NCBI GenBank assembly: GCA_965279295.1
Contig: CBDIHQ010000015.1
Strand: one strand, 5' to 3'
DNA length: 64,000 nucleotides
From: Aquabacter sp965279295
GTDB lineage: Bacteria > Pseudomonadota > Alphaproteobacteria > Rhizobiales > Xanthobacteraceae
Position numbers and translations under genes: made by a program. Of this stretch, positions 1 to 8,619 are shown piece by piece; the first letter of the stretch is position 1, and each line of letters begins with the position of its first letter. The notes beneath the pieces are model-generated. The model was not told the origin of the DNA. It ran no database searches and saw only the letters and a list, made by a program, of their open reading frames with translations.

Positions 1-475
1 CCTCGATCGAGAGCACCCGGCCGCTGCGGTCGACCTCGGCAACGCCGTAACGCTCGGGGTCCTGCACCGCGTAGGCGAACACCGTCGCGCCCTGTTCGCG
101 GGAGACCGCATCGGCCAGGAGTTCCGACAATCCATGCCCGAAGAACAGATTGTCGCCCAGCACCAAGGCGACCCGGTCCGACCCCACGAAATCCCGGCCG
201 ACGATGAAGGCGTCCGCAAGACCGCGCGGGCTTTCCTGCACGGCGTAGGACAGGGAAATGCCAAACTGGCTGCCATCGCCCAGAAGCTTGCGGAACAGGT
301 CGCTGTCGTGGGGTGTGGTGATGATCAGGATGTCCCGTATTCCCGCCATCATCAGCGTTGACAGCGGATAATAGATCATCGGCTTATCGTAGACCGGCAG
401 GAGCTGCTTCGAGACAACCTGGGTCATCGGATAAAGCCGCGTGCCGGACCCGCCGGCGAGGATGATGCCCTTCAT
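1..475 (-). CDS. rfbA: Glucose-1-phosphate thymidylyltransferase, 3'-truncated by window edge
   Basis: Catalyses the first step of dTDP-L-rhamnose synthesis, joining dTTP and glucose-1-phosphate to give dTDP-glucose in the cytoplasm. About 158 N-terminal codons are visible. They show the nucleotide-binding signature GGSGTRLYP near residues 8-16, the following SKQLLPVYDKP segment, and a GDNLFFGH stretch typical of the metal/sugar site. The family is usually about 290 residues, so roughly half lies beyond the left edge. The ATG at 475 overlaps the rfbD stop in an ATGA, implying translational coupling as the last visible gene of the manC-rfbCBDA operon. Family assignment is secure; completeness cannot be judged. 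Confidence 0.93.
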   Translation of the reverse strand, partial: MKGIILAGGSGTRLYPMTQVVSKQLLPVYDKPMIYYPLSTLMMAGIRDILIITTPHDSDLFRKLLGDGSQFGISLSYAVQESPRGLADAFIVGRDFVGSDRVALVLGDNLFFGHGLSELLADAVSREQGATVFAYAVQDPERYGVAEVDRSGRVLSIE

Positions 476-1365
476 GTGGCCTCCTTGAGGTCGGGAGCAA
501 GCAGGCTATCCACCACCTGGGCGGCACGGGCCTGCCAGGGCTGTGCGCGGCAGCGGAAGCTGCGCTCGAACAGGCTTGAATTGAGTTCGGAATTGGCTGG
601 GCGCCGGGCAGGTGTCGGATAGTCCGCCGTGGTGATGGTAGCCACCTCGGGCATTCGCCCGGTATGCCGCGCCGCCAGACGGATGATTTCCGAGGCGAAC
701 CCGTGCCAGGTCGTGACGCCGGTGCCAGCGAAATGGAACGTGCCGAACCGCGCGCTGCTAGCCGAAGCCCCAGCTGCGGCGGTCAGAAGCGCTTCCGCGA
801 TGTCGCGAGTGGCTGTGGGGCATCCGCGCTGGTCTGCGACGATGGTGAGGCGGTCACGCTCGCCGGCAAGCCGCAGCATGGTTTTCAGGAAATTGGCGCC
901 ATAGACGCCATAGACCCAGGACGTGCGCAAAATAATGTGCCGCTCCGTCGCTGCCCGCACGGCAGCTTCGCCCGCCGCTTTGGTGCGCCCGTAGACGCCG
1001 AGGGGCGCAATCGGGTCGCTTTCCACATAAGCGCCCACCTTGGTGCCATCGAACACATAGTCGGTCGAGATGTGGATGAGCGGAATGTCCTCACGCTTGC
1101 AGCGCTCGGCGATCAGCCCCGGGGCCAAAGCATTGACCCGCGCCGCGACGTCCGGCTCGGTCTCGGCCTTGTCGACAGCGGTGTACGCGGCGGCGTTAAT
1201 GACGACATCCGGCCGTGCCGCCTCGAATGCCCGCGAAAGCGCAACCGGATCCGCGATATCGGCGCCGGCACGATCGAGCGCGACAAGGTCGATGCCGCGT
1301 TCAGCGGCAAGCGCCGTGGTTTCCCGCCCAACCTGACCATGGGCGCCGAACAGAAGCACCCGCAT
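472..1365 (-). CDS. rfbD: dTDP-4-dehydrorhamnose reductase
   Basis: Final enzyme of the dTDP-rhamnose pathway, reducing dTDP-4-keto-L-rhamnose with NAD(P)H. The 297-residue reading has the N-terminal dinucleotide motif GAHGQVG (7-13), the STDYVFDG segment (100-107) and the SDR-type YxxxK pair (Tyr125, Lys129). The frame stays open further upstream to 1443, but the ATG at 1365 is chosen. It starts exactly at the conserved MRVLLFG beginning and overlaps the rfbB stop as ATGA, while the upstream extension has no family resemblance. It also overlaps rfbA downstream by ATGA, so rfbB, rfbD and rfbA appear tightly coupled. Confidence 0.95.
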   Translation of the reverse strand: MRVLLFGAHGQVGRETTALAAERGIDLVALDRAGADIADPVALSRAFEAARPDVVINAAAYTAVDKAETEPDVAARVNALAPGLIAERCKREDIPLIHISTDYVFDGTKVGAYVESDPIAPLGVYGRTKAAGEAAVRAATERHIILRTSWVYGVYGANFLKTMLRLAGERDRLTIVADQRGCPTATRDIAEALLTAAAGASASSARFGTFHFAGTGVTTWHGFASEIIRLAARHTGRMPEVATITTADYPTPARRPANSELNSSLFERSFRCRAQPWQARAAQVVDSLLAPDLKEAT

Positions 1366-2420
1366 CACGAGGCAAGTCCCAGTCGCTGGCCGGCATAGTT
1401 CGCCCGCAGCGGCTCCCACCACGCCGGATTGGCGAGGTACCACTCGATCGTCTTGCGAAGGCCGCTTTCAAAGCTCTCGCGCGGGCTCCAGCCAAGCTCG
1501 CGGTTGAGCTTGGAAAAGTCGATTGCGTATCGCGCATCGTGCCCCGGACGATCGGTGACAAAGCGGATCAAATCCGCCCGCTTGCCGATGCGCGCATCGG
1601 GGCGAATGTCATCCAGGATCGCGCAGATGGTGCGTACCACGTCGACGTTCCGCTGCTCGCTGGCGCCGCCGACATTGTAGCTCTCTCCGAGCCGGCCCTG
1701 CGTGGCGATGAGATACAGGGCTTCGGCGTGGTCTTGCACGAACAGCCAGTCGCGCACGTTCTCGCCGGTCCCGTAGACCGGGAGGGGTGCGCCTTCTAGC
1801 GCGTTCAGGATCACCAGCGGGATCAGCTTTTCCGGAAAATGGTACGGCCCGTAATTGTTCGAGCAGTTCGACATCACGGCGGGCAGGCCGTAGGTGTGGA
1901 ACCACGCCCGCACCAGATGGTCTGACGCCGCCTTGGAGGCGGAATAGGGGGAGTTGGGCTGGTAGGGGGTGTCCTCGCGGAACAGGCCTTCCGCCCCCAG
2001 GCTGCCGAACACCTCGTCGGTGGAGATGTGGTGGAAGCGGAAAGCGTCGGCAGCGTCGCCCTTGAGTCCGCGCCAGTAGCGCAGCACTTCCTGGAGCATG
2101 GTGTAGGTGCCGACTACATTGGTTTCAATGAACGCCGACGGGCCGTCGATGGAGCGGTCGACGTGGGATTCAGCAGCCAGATGCATCACAAGGTCGGGCT
2201 GAAAACCATCGAGCGCAGCGCGAACCGCCTCCGCATCGCAAATATCGCCGCGCACGAAGCGGTGGCGCGGGTTTTCCGCCACCGGAGCGAGCGAGGCGAG
2301 GTTGCCGGCATAGGTAAGCTTGTCGAAGGTGAGCACCTCAAGGCCCGAGGCGATCAGGTGGCGCACCACGGCCGAGCCGATAAAGCCCGCTCCGCCGGTG
2401 ACGAGAATGCGTTGTGCCAT
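1365..2420 (-). CDS. rfbB: dTDP-glucose 4,6-dehydratase
   Basis: Converts dTDP-glucose to dTDP-4-keto-6-deoxyglucose using bound NAD+. The 351-residue protein is an extended SDR. It has GGAGFIG (9-15), a Thr134-Asp135-Glu136 triad in HISTDEVFG, and Tyr159/Lys163 in YSASK, all expected for an active RmlB. It lies 18 bp after rfbC and overlaps rfbD by 4 bp, so it is an internal cistron of the operon. Length and motifs match the family, with nothing missing. The order rfbC-B-D-A differs from the classical enteric B-D-A-C order but is a common shuffle. Confidence 0.97.
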   Translation of the reverse strand: MAQRILVTGGAGFIGSAVVRHLIASGLEVLTFDKLTYAGNLASLAPVAENPRHRFVRGDICDAEAVRAALDGFQPDLVMHLAAESHVDRSIDGPSAFIETNVVGTYTMLQEVLRYWRGLKGDAADAFRFHHISTDEVFGSLGAEGLFREDTPYQPNSPYSASKAASDHLVRAWFHTYGLPAVMSNCSNNYGPYHFPEKLIPLVILNALEGAPLPVYGTGENVRDWLFVQDHAEALYLIATQGRLGESYNVGGASEQRNVDVVRTICAILDDIRPDARIGKRADLIRFVTDRPGHDARYAIDFSKLNRELGWSPRESFESGLRKTIEWYLANPAWWEPLRANYAGQRLGLAS

Positions 2421-2438
2421 GATAATGCCGTCCGGCCG

Positions 2439-2996
2439 TCAAGCGTAGTCAAACGGGCTGTCATAGCCGCGAAGCTTCGGGAGCAGCCGGTCCTTGTCCG
2501 AGAGGATGGCCTCCGCGACCGGCCAATCGATGGCAAGGTCGGGATCGTCCCAGGCAAGGCCCCCTTCGCTTTCCCGCGAATAAGGATTGTCCACCTTGTA
2601 GAGCACCTTGGTGTTCGGCACGAGGGTGCAGAAACCGTGGGCGAAGCCGCGCGGCACGAACAATTGCTCACGTCCTTCCGCCGTCAGCGTCGCGCCTACC
2701 CATTTGCCGAAGGTGGGAGAGCCTTTACGGATATCCACGGCGACATCGTAGATCACGCCCTGGGCCACGCGCACCAGCTTTGCCTGGGCGAACGGCGGGG
2801 CTTGAAAATGCAGGCCGCGCAGGGTTCCGATGGGCTCGGACAAGGATTCGTTGTCCTGCACGAAATCTCCGACGATCCCGTTCTGCTCATAGCGCGACTT
2901 GACGTAGGTCTCGCTGAAATATCCACGGGCATCATCCAGCCGCGCCGGGGTCACGAAAATGACCTCCGGGATGGCCAGGCGCGCAAAAGCGATCAT
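2439..2996 (-). CDS. rfbC: dTDP-4-dehydrorhamnose 3,5-epimerase
   Basis: Epimerises dTDP-4-keto-6-deoxyglucose at C3 and C5 to give the L-rhamnose configuration. The 185-residue cupin shows the catalytic His63 in RGLHFQ, the VDIRKGSPTFGKW segment (88-100) and Tyr139 in the VDNPYS region. It also has the QLFVPRGFAHGF motif (111-122) that closes the jelly-roll. Length is typical. It follows manC by about 85 bp and precedes rfbB by 18 bp on the same strand, so it begins the rhamnose part of the polysaccharide precursor operon. Confidence 0.96.
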   Translation of the reverse strand: MIAFARLAIPEVIFVTPARLDDARGYFSETYVKSRYEQNGIVGDFVQDNESLSEPIGTLRGLHFQAPPFAQAKLVRVAQGVIYDVAVDIRKGSPTFGKWVGATLTAEGREQLFVPRGFAHGFCTLVPNTKVLYKVDNPYSRESEGGLAWDDPDLAIDWPVAEAILSDKDRLLPKLRGYDSPFDYA

Positions 2997-3081
2997 GGTG
3001 AATTCAACGGCCTCGGTAAGGGAAAGCGCGCGGACGTTAGCCTTCCTGTCCCCTTATGGTCAATGTTAAGCCAAGCCACGC

Positions 3082-4503
3082 TCAAGAGCGGTTGTAGACG
3101 TCCTCCAGGCGGACGATGTCGTCCTCGCCCAGATAGGAGCCGGTCTGCACCTCGATCAGCTCCAGTGGAATGCGTCCCGGATTGGCGAGCCGATGCACAC
3201 CGCCGAGTGGGATATAGACAGATTGGTTCTCGTGCACGGTGGACACTTTATCGTCCACGGTGACCTCCGCCGTGCCGCGAACCACCACCCAATGTTCCGA
3301 CCGGTGATGGTGCTTCTGGAGCGAGAGCTTGGCGCCGGGCTCGACGACGATTTTCTTCACATGGAAGCGTTCGCCCCGGCAGATGGTCTGGTAGGTGCCC
3401 CAGGGCCGATGCATTTTCATGTGCTCGTCGGCTGCGGTGTGCTTCGCGGCCTTGAGGGAGGCCACGAGGTTCTTCACGTCCTGCGCGCGGTCCGAGGGCA
3501 TGACGAGGACGGCATCCTCGGTTGCGATCACCGACACCCCTTCGAGGCCAATGCCTGTGACCAGGGGGCCTTCGGAGCGGACGTAGGAATTGTGGCTGTC
3601 CAGCAGCGCCACTGAGCCCTGCATCACATTGCCGTTCTCGTCGGCTTCCGCGATTTCCTGAACCGCATCCCAGGCGCCGATATCCGACCAGCCGAAATCA
3701 CCCGCCACCACGGCGGCGTTGCTGGTGCGCTCAAGCACGGCGAAGTCGATGGACTTGGAGCGGGCCGAGGAAAATGCCTCCGGCTCAAGGCGTATGAACC
3801 CGAGATCCTCCGTGGCATCCGCCACCGCGCGCAGTGCCGCCGCTGCCATGTCCGGCTCGAAACGCTCGGCTTCGGCGATCATGAGGGATGCGGGGAAAAG
3901 GAAGTTCCCCGAATTCCAGAGGTGGCCGCTCTTTATATAAGCCTCGGCGGTCGCCCGATCGGGTTTTTCGACGAAGGCATCCACCACATTGCCGCCTTCG
4001 GGCAGCGCCGTCCCCGGACGGATGTAGCCATAGCTGGTGCGGGGCGCGTTCGGGGTGATGCCGAAGGTCACGATCTTGCCTGATGCTGCGACGCGGGCGG
4101 CGATCTTCACAGCGTCCAGGAAGGCCTGCGGATTGAGGACCACATGGTCCGCGGCGAGCGCCAGGACCAGCGTGTCCGGCCCGTAGAGCTTTTCCGCCAC
4201 GGCGGACGCGGCCAGCAGGGCCGGGGCGCTGTCGCGCCGCGCCGGCTCCAGGATCACCGTGGCGTCTATGCCGATTTCGCTCGCCTGCCGGCGTGCAAAA
4301 AAACGGAAGTCTTCATTGGTGATGACGATGGGCGGCAGGAAGCCCGCCTCGGCGGGGGCACGCAGAAGCGTGTCCTGGTAGAGCGTCTTGTCTGTGGCGA
4401 GGGCCAGGAATTGCTTGGGCAGGCTGTTGCGCGACAGCGGCCAGAGGCGCGTTCCGGTCCCCCCGGCCAAGATGACGGGAACGATCTTTCCATCCGCCTG
4501 CAT
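3082..4503 (-). CDS. manC: Mannose-1-phosphate guanylyltransferase / mannose-6-phosphate isomerase
   Basis: Bifunctional type II enzyme making GDP-mannose and interconverting mannose-6-phosphate and fructose-6-phosphate. The N-terminal nucleotidyltransferase starts with GGTGTRLWPLSR and carries FVEKP. The C-terminal cupin has PWGTYQTICRGERFHVK, with KHHHRSEHW as the metal-site histidines. At 473 residues it has the usual two-domain length. The frame can also start at a GTG at 4521. The ATG at 4503 is preferred because GAAGG lies at good spacing upstream. It is first in the minus-strand sugar-nucleotide operon and divergent from hppA across about 200 bp that must hold both promoters. Confidence 0.93.
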   Translation of the reverse strand: MQADGKIVPVILAGGTGTRLWPLSRNSLPKQFLALATDKTLYQDTLLRAPAEAGFLPPIVITNEDFRFFARRQASEIGIDATVILEPARRDSAPALLAASAVAEKLYGPDTLVLALAADHVVLNPQAFLDAVKIAARVAASGKIVTFGITPNAPRTSYGYIRPGTALPEGGNVVDAFVEKPDRATAEAYIKSGHLWNSGNFLFPASLMIAEAERFEPDMAAAALRAVADATEDLGFIRLEPEAFSSARSKSIDFAVLERTSNAAVVAGDFGWSDIGAWDAVQEIAEADENGNVMQGSVALLDSHNSYVRSEGPLVTGIGLEGVSVIATEDAVLVMPSDRAQDVKNLVASLKAAKHTAADEHMKMHRPWGTYQTICRGERFHVKKIVVEPGAKLSLQKHHHRSEHWVVVRGTAEVTVDDKVSTVHENQSVYIPLGGVHRLANPGRIPLELIEVQTGSYLGEDDIVRLEDVYNRS

Positions 4504-4700
4504 CCGAGCACCTTCAGTCACAATTCCCAGGCCCCAGCTAGTCGCACAGCCGCTTGCCAGCGTCCAGCAGGCAGCATCCCGCCGAAAGTGCCTGAACGAG
4601 ACGCTGCGACTCTGCCATTGCGACTTTGCGGCGCACCCCTCACACTCCCAGACATAAAAAGAACCTGAAACGGGTTGGGAAACGAAAAAGGGTGGGTTTC

Positions 4701-6842
4701 ATGTTGGCTTTGCTGCTGATTATCGTCTGCGGCCTCTTCGCCGTGGCTTATGGAGTTTGGGCCGGTCGCGCCATTCTGGCGGCGGACCCTGGGAATGCCC
4801 GCATGCAGGAGATCGCAGCCGCGATCGCCGAGGGCGCCAGGGCTTATCTGCGCCGGCAATATGCGACGATCGCCGTCGTCGGCATCGTGATCTTCGTTCT
4901 GGTGGGTCTCTTTCTCGGCTGGCTGGTCGCCATCGGCTTTGCCGTGGGTGCGATCCTATCGGCTCTTGCCGGATTCATCGGCATGAACGTGTCGGTCCGC
5001 GCAAACGTGCGCACCGCGCAGGCCGCGACCAAGTCGCTGGCCGGCGGGCTTGATATCGCGTTCAAGGCGGGCGCGGTCACCGGCATGCTGGTGGCGGGGC
5101 TGGCACTGCTGGGCGTCACGGTCTATTTCGCCGTCCTCACCCATGGCCTCGGCCTCGCCCCCAGTAGCCGCACGGTGGTGGATGCGCTGGTGGCGCTCGG
5201 CTTTGGTGCCTCGCTCATCTCCATCTTCGCCCGCCTCGGCGGCGGTATCTTTACCAAGGGCGCGGATGTCGGCGGCGACCTCGTCGGGAAGGTGGAGGCC
5301 GGCATCCCCGAGGATGACCCGCGCAACCCCGCGACCATCGCTGATAACGTGGGCGACAATGTCGGCGACTGCGCCGGCATGGCGGCTGACCTGTTCGAGA
5401 CCTATGCGGTGACCCTGGTCGCCACCATGGTCCTCGCGGTGATCTTCTTCGCCGCAGTGCCGGCGACGCTCTCCACCATGCTGCTCTATCCGCTCGCCAT
5501 CGGCGGGGCGTGCATCCTCACCTCGGTGGCTGGCACCTTCTTCGTAAAGCTCGGGCCCACGTCCTCGATCATGGGCGCGCTCTATAAGGGCTTTGGGGCA
5601 TCCGCCGGGCTGTCGGTGTTTGCGGTCGCCCTCGTGACCTGGCTGTTGCCGGGGTTCGGCACCTTGCCGGGCAGCACGATCACGGGCTTCCACCTGTTCC
5701 TCTCCGGTGTGGTCGGTCTCGCTGTCACCGGCGCCATCGTGGTCATCACCGAATATTACACCGGGACGGGCTACCGCCCCGTGGTGTCGATCGCCCAGGC
5801 ATCGGTGACCGGGCACGGCACCAACATCATTCAGGGCCTCGCGGTGTCGCTTGAGTCCACCGCGCTGCCGACGCTGGTTATCATTGCCGGCATTCTTGCC
5901 GCCTACGGCCTTGCCGGCCTGTTCGGCATCGCCATCGCCGCGACCACCATGCTGGCTCTGGCCGGAATGGTGGTGGCGTTGGATGCCTTCGGTCCGGTGA
6001 CCGACAATGCCGGCGGCATCGCGGAAATGGCAGGCCTGCCGGCCGAAGTGCGTCACGCCACCGACGCGCTTGATGCGGTGGGCAACACCACCAAGGCCGT
6101 GACCAAGGGCTATGCCATCGGTTCCGCCGGCCTCGGCGCGCTGGTGCTGTTCGCGGCCTATAGCCAGGACCTGAAATATTTCATCGCCCAGGCCGTACCC
6201 GGCACCTACTTCTTCGGCGTGACGCCCAATTTCTCGCTGGAGAATCCCTACGTGGTGGTCGGCCTTCTGTTCGGCGGGCTGCTGCCGTTCCTGTTCGCCG
6301 CCATGGGCATGACGGCGGTCGGCCGGGCGGCCGGCGCCATCGTCGAGGAGGTGCGCCGGCAGTTCCGGGAGAAGCCGGGCATCATGCTGGGCACCGAGAA
6401 GCCGGATTATTCCCGCGCGGTGGACATGCTCACCAAGGCCGCGATCAAGGAGATGATCATCCCCTCGCTGCTGCCGGTGCTCTCGCCCATCGTCTGCTAC
6501 TACGTCATCTATGTGGTGGCGGGCGGCGGTGTGGCGGGCAAATCCGCCGCCTTCTCGGCGCTGGGGGCAATGCTGCTGGGCGTCATCGTCACCGGCCTGT
6601 TCGTCGCCATCTCCATGACGTCGGGCGGCGGCGCCTGGGACAATGCCAAGAAGTCGTTCGAAGACGGCTTCGTGGATAAAGACGGCGTGCGCCACTACAA
6701 GGGCTCCGAGGCCCACAAGGCGTCCGTCACCGGCGACACGGTTGGCGATCCCTACAAGGACACCGCCGGCCCGGCTGTGAACCCGATGATCAAGATCACC
6801 AACATCGTGGCCCTGCTGCTGCTGGCGGTGCTCGGGCACTGA
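4701..6842 (+). CDS. hppA: Membrane-bound proton-translocating pyrophosphatase, K+-independent type
   Basis: Integral membrane pump coupling pyrophosphate hydrolysis to proton export. The 713-residue, many-helix protein has the PPi/Mg site GADVGGDLVGKVE (from about residue 187) and the acidic cluster NVGDNVGDCAGMAADLFE. The C-terminal segment is DTVGDPYKDTAGPAVNPM. The GNTTKAVTKG motif (461-470) places Lys465 and Thr468 at the positions that, by established work on this family, distinguish K+-independent pumps (Lys/Thr) from K+-dependent ones (Ala/Gly-Ala). The frame extends upstream to 4626, but the ATG at 4701 begins the hydrophobic first helix and follows an AGGGTGGG ribosome-binding site. 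A strong terminator follows. Confidence 0.96.
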   Translation: MLALLLIIVCGLFAVAYGVWAGRAILAADPGNARMQEIAAAIAEGARAYLRRQYATIAVVGIVIFVLVGLFLGWLVAIGFAVGAILSALAGFIGMNVSVRANVRTAQAATKSLAGGLDIAFKAGAVTGMLVAGLALLGVTVYFAVLTHGLGLAPSSRTVVDALVALGFGASLISIFARLGGGIFTKGADVGGDLVGKVEAGIPEDDPRNPATIADNVGDNVGDCAGMAADLFETYAVTLVATMVLAVIFFAAVPATLSTMLLYPLAIGGACILTSVAGTFFVKLGPTSSIMGALYKGFGASAGLSVFAVALVTWLLPGFGTLPGSTITGFHLFLSGVVGLAVTGAIVVITEYYTGTGYRPVVSIAQASVTGHGTNIIQGLAVSLESTALPTLVIIAGILAAYGLAGLFGIAIAATTMLALAGMVVALDAFGPVTDNAGGIAEMAGLPAEVRHATDALDAVGNTTKAVTKGYAIGSAGLGALVLFAAYSQDLKYFIAQAVPGTYFFGVTPNFSLENPYVVVGLLFGGLLPFLFAAMGMTAVGRAAGAIVEEVRRQFREKPGIMLGTEKPDYSRAVDMLTKAAIKEMIIPSLLPVLSPIVCYYVIYVVAGGGVAGKSAAFSALGAMLLGVIVTGLFVAISMTSGGGAWDNAKKSFEDGFVDKDGVRHYKGSEAHKASVTGDTVGDPYKDTAGPAVNPMIKITNIVALLLLAVLGH

Positions 6843-6860
6843 ACTTGCCGCGATAACGGA

Positions 6861-6889
6861 AAATGCCCGGGCTTGGCCCGGGCATTTTT
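6861..6889 (+). terminator. Rho-independent terminator after hppA
   Basis: A perfect 10-bp stem, ATGCCCGGGC (6863-6872) with GCCCGGGCAT (6876-6885), encloses a TTG loop. It is preceded by A residues and followed by a short T run. It sits about 20 bp past the hppA stop and isolates hppA from the AT-rich patch beyond. Confidence 0.9.
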
Positions 6890-6921
6890 CAACGCAGAAA
6901 GTTTAATTGGGGCGCTTATTC

Positions 6922-7861
6922 ATGTCTTTATCCGATTGGCTACCAAAACATGCGACGAAGTGGGGATTAATTTCAGTCGTATTCATGGCGGCTACTTTGG
7001 CAACGGCCCAAACACCAGCCCTGCAACAAACCGAAATGGAGAACAACCAACCGGCTAATGGGTTGAGCCTGCGCGAGCAAGAGAGGCCGCCTCCAGCGGG
7101 GGAGAATCTGCAGGCCTCTTATTCCACCGATCAAGAGCGAGCCACGCCCAAGCTTTACAAATCCACTTGCGGCGACACCGAGAGTCATCCTGAGGCCGAT
7201 CTCTGTGAACAGAAAAAAATGGCTATCTCTGCGCGCGAGACTGTTGTCTATGCGCAATGGCAGTTGATTATTAGTGTTATTGGCCTTGTTGCTGTAGGGT
7301 TTTCGCTTTTGTTTACGGGGTGGGCAACCATCGCCGCCAGCAGAGCTGCCAACGCTGCTACTGAAGCTGTGGGAACAGAGCGAGCATGGATCTCATTACA
7401 TAGGCCCGAAACCGGCACGGGCACAAATGTCAATATTAACGGTGTTCAGCACGAGCAAGCTTTTGTAATTTCGCTTTCGCTTCTGAATTCTGGGCGCAGT
7501 CCGGCTTTAAATGCGACCCTTTATATTAGTAATAAAATTACAAAATCTGATAAAGGTGTTCCAATTTTTGAAAAAACCTGAAAATGACTACAGTAGAAAA
7601 ACAATGCTTGGGCCAGGACAAATTGCGTATAATGGATTTATTGCTATTCCGTGGAATGAGATGTTAGATATAAAAAATGGAGATAAGAATTTTTATTTAT
7701 ATTGCATCGTAAGATATTTTACTATTTTCGATTCGAAAATCGAAAGGACGTCAGAATTTTGTCTTTTGGTTGAGTTTAACGGTCAACGTCAAAGCAGGCA
7801 CGGTGAGATGTCGGAAAATGTGAATGTGATTGCTGTTGGTTCTCAGAATTCTGCTAATTAA
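6922..7861 (+). pseudogene. Frameshifted gene for a putative membrane protein of unknown function
   Basis: Two frames together look like one protein. The first (6922-7581) has a hydrophobic N-terminus (residues about 13-30) and a second membrane segment, followed by AASRAANAATEAVGTERAW, a pattern I recognise from small uncharacterised two-domain membrane proteins. It stops at TGA just after an A6 run near 7570-7575. The next frame continues without a gap with a matching beta-rich tail ending at 7861. Removing one A restores a continuous reading of about 310 residues. The ATG at 6922 is preferred over a TTG at 6907. Base composition is visibly AT-richer than all neighbours, suggesting transfer. 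It could be a true pseudogene, a sequencing error in a homopolymer, or slippage expression. Confidence 0.6.
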
Positions 7862-8107
7862 CGGGTGTTTGATTAAAGTATCGGAGGCTCCTCAGTTTTT
7901 AATAAACTTCGGTGCTCCTCGCTTATTGCGTTTCCTATTTAACGCAAAAATTTATACCTCGACTTTAAGGTCGTCGCCGCAACCCAGCCCAGCCCCCCAC
8001 GCAAGCCCCTCGCCCTTTCATTACCCGGCGCGATCGTGTAGGAACGCGCCGAAATTCAGAATTAATTTGGTGCGTGCCCATTCAGTGGCGCGCAGACGAT
8101 GGAATCC

Positions 8108-8512
8108 ATGCAGACTGTCCTGATCGTCATTCACCTGATGGTGGTGATCGCCCTTATCGGCATCGTCCTGATCCAGCGTTCCGAAGGCGGCGGCCTTGGA
8201 ATTGGCGGGGGAGGCGGCGGCGGTGGCGGCGGCTTCTTCAGCGCACGCGGCTCGGCCAACGTGCTGACGCGGGCGACCGCCGTGCTCGCGGGGATATTCT
8301 TCGTGACCAGCCTGTCGCTGACGATTCTCGCCGGCTGGGGCCGCACCCCTCCGGCGCTGCTTAATCAGCCCGGCATCCCGGCAGGCCCGTCCGTGCCGCA
8401 GAGCGGCGGGTCCATTCTCGACCAGATTCGCCCCCAGGCGCCCGCCGGGCAGGTTGCACCTGCCGCTCCGGCTCCGGCTCCCAGCGGGCCGCAGGTTCCT
8501 CCGGCTCAGTGA
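8108..8512 (+). CDS. secG: Preprotein translocase subunit SecG
   Basis: Small accessory subunit of the SecYEG translocon in the inner membrane. The protein starts MQTVLIVIHLMVVIALIGIVLIQ, one transmembrane helix, followed by the signature QRSEGGGLG. A ten-glycine stretch comes next, then a second helix (about 58-77). The tail is rich in Pro, Ala and Gln, as in many alphaproteobacterial SecG proteins, and makes it (134 residues) longer than the E. coli protein. An in-frame ATG at 8099 is equally possible; 8108 is chosen because it begins at the conserved MQT start and has GGA upstream. pyrG follows by about 107 bp, the usual secG-pyrG neighbourhood. Confidence 0.92.
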   Translation: MQTVLIVIHLMVVIALIGIVLIQRSEGGGLGIGGGGGGGGGGFFSARGSANVLTRATAVLAGIFFVTSLSLTILAGWGRTPPALLNQPGIPAGPSVPQSGGSILDQIRPQAPAGQVAPAAPAPAPSGPQVPPAQ

Positions 8513-8619
8513 TCGTGCGCGGCGGGTTCCCGCCGCGTGAGGTTCTCCACAGGCGAGGCGAAGCGATTCTGCGCTTTGCTCTCGCCGAATCGCGTTTGCG
8601 CGGAATAGAGTGAAGACCC

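Noticed and set aside
4956..6839. Long minus-strand frame opposite hppA
   Set aside because: Composition (His, Arg, Gly, Asp-rich, no motifs) and complete overlap with a well-supported membrane protein mark it as antisense shadow.
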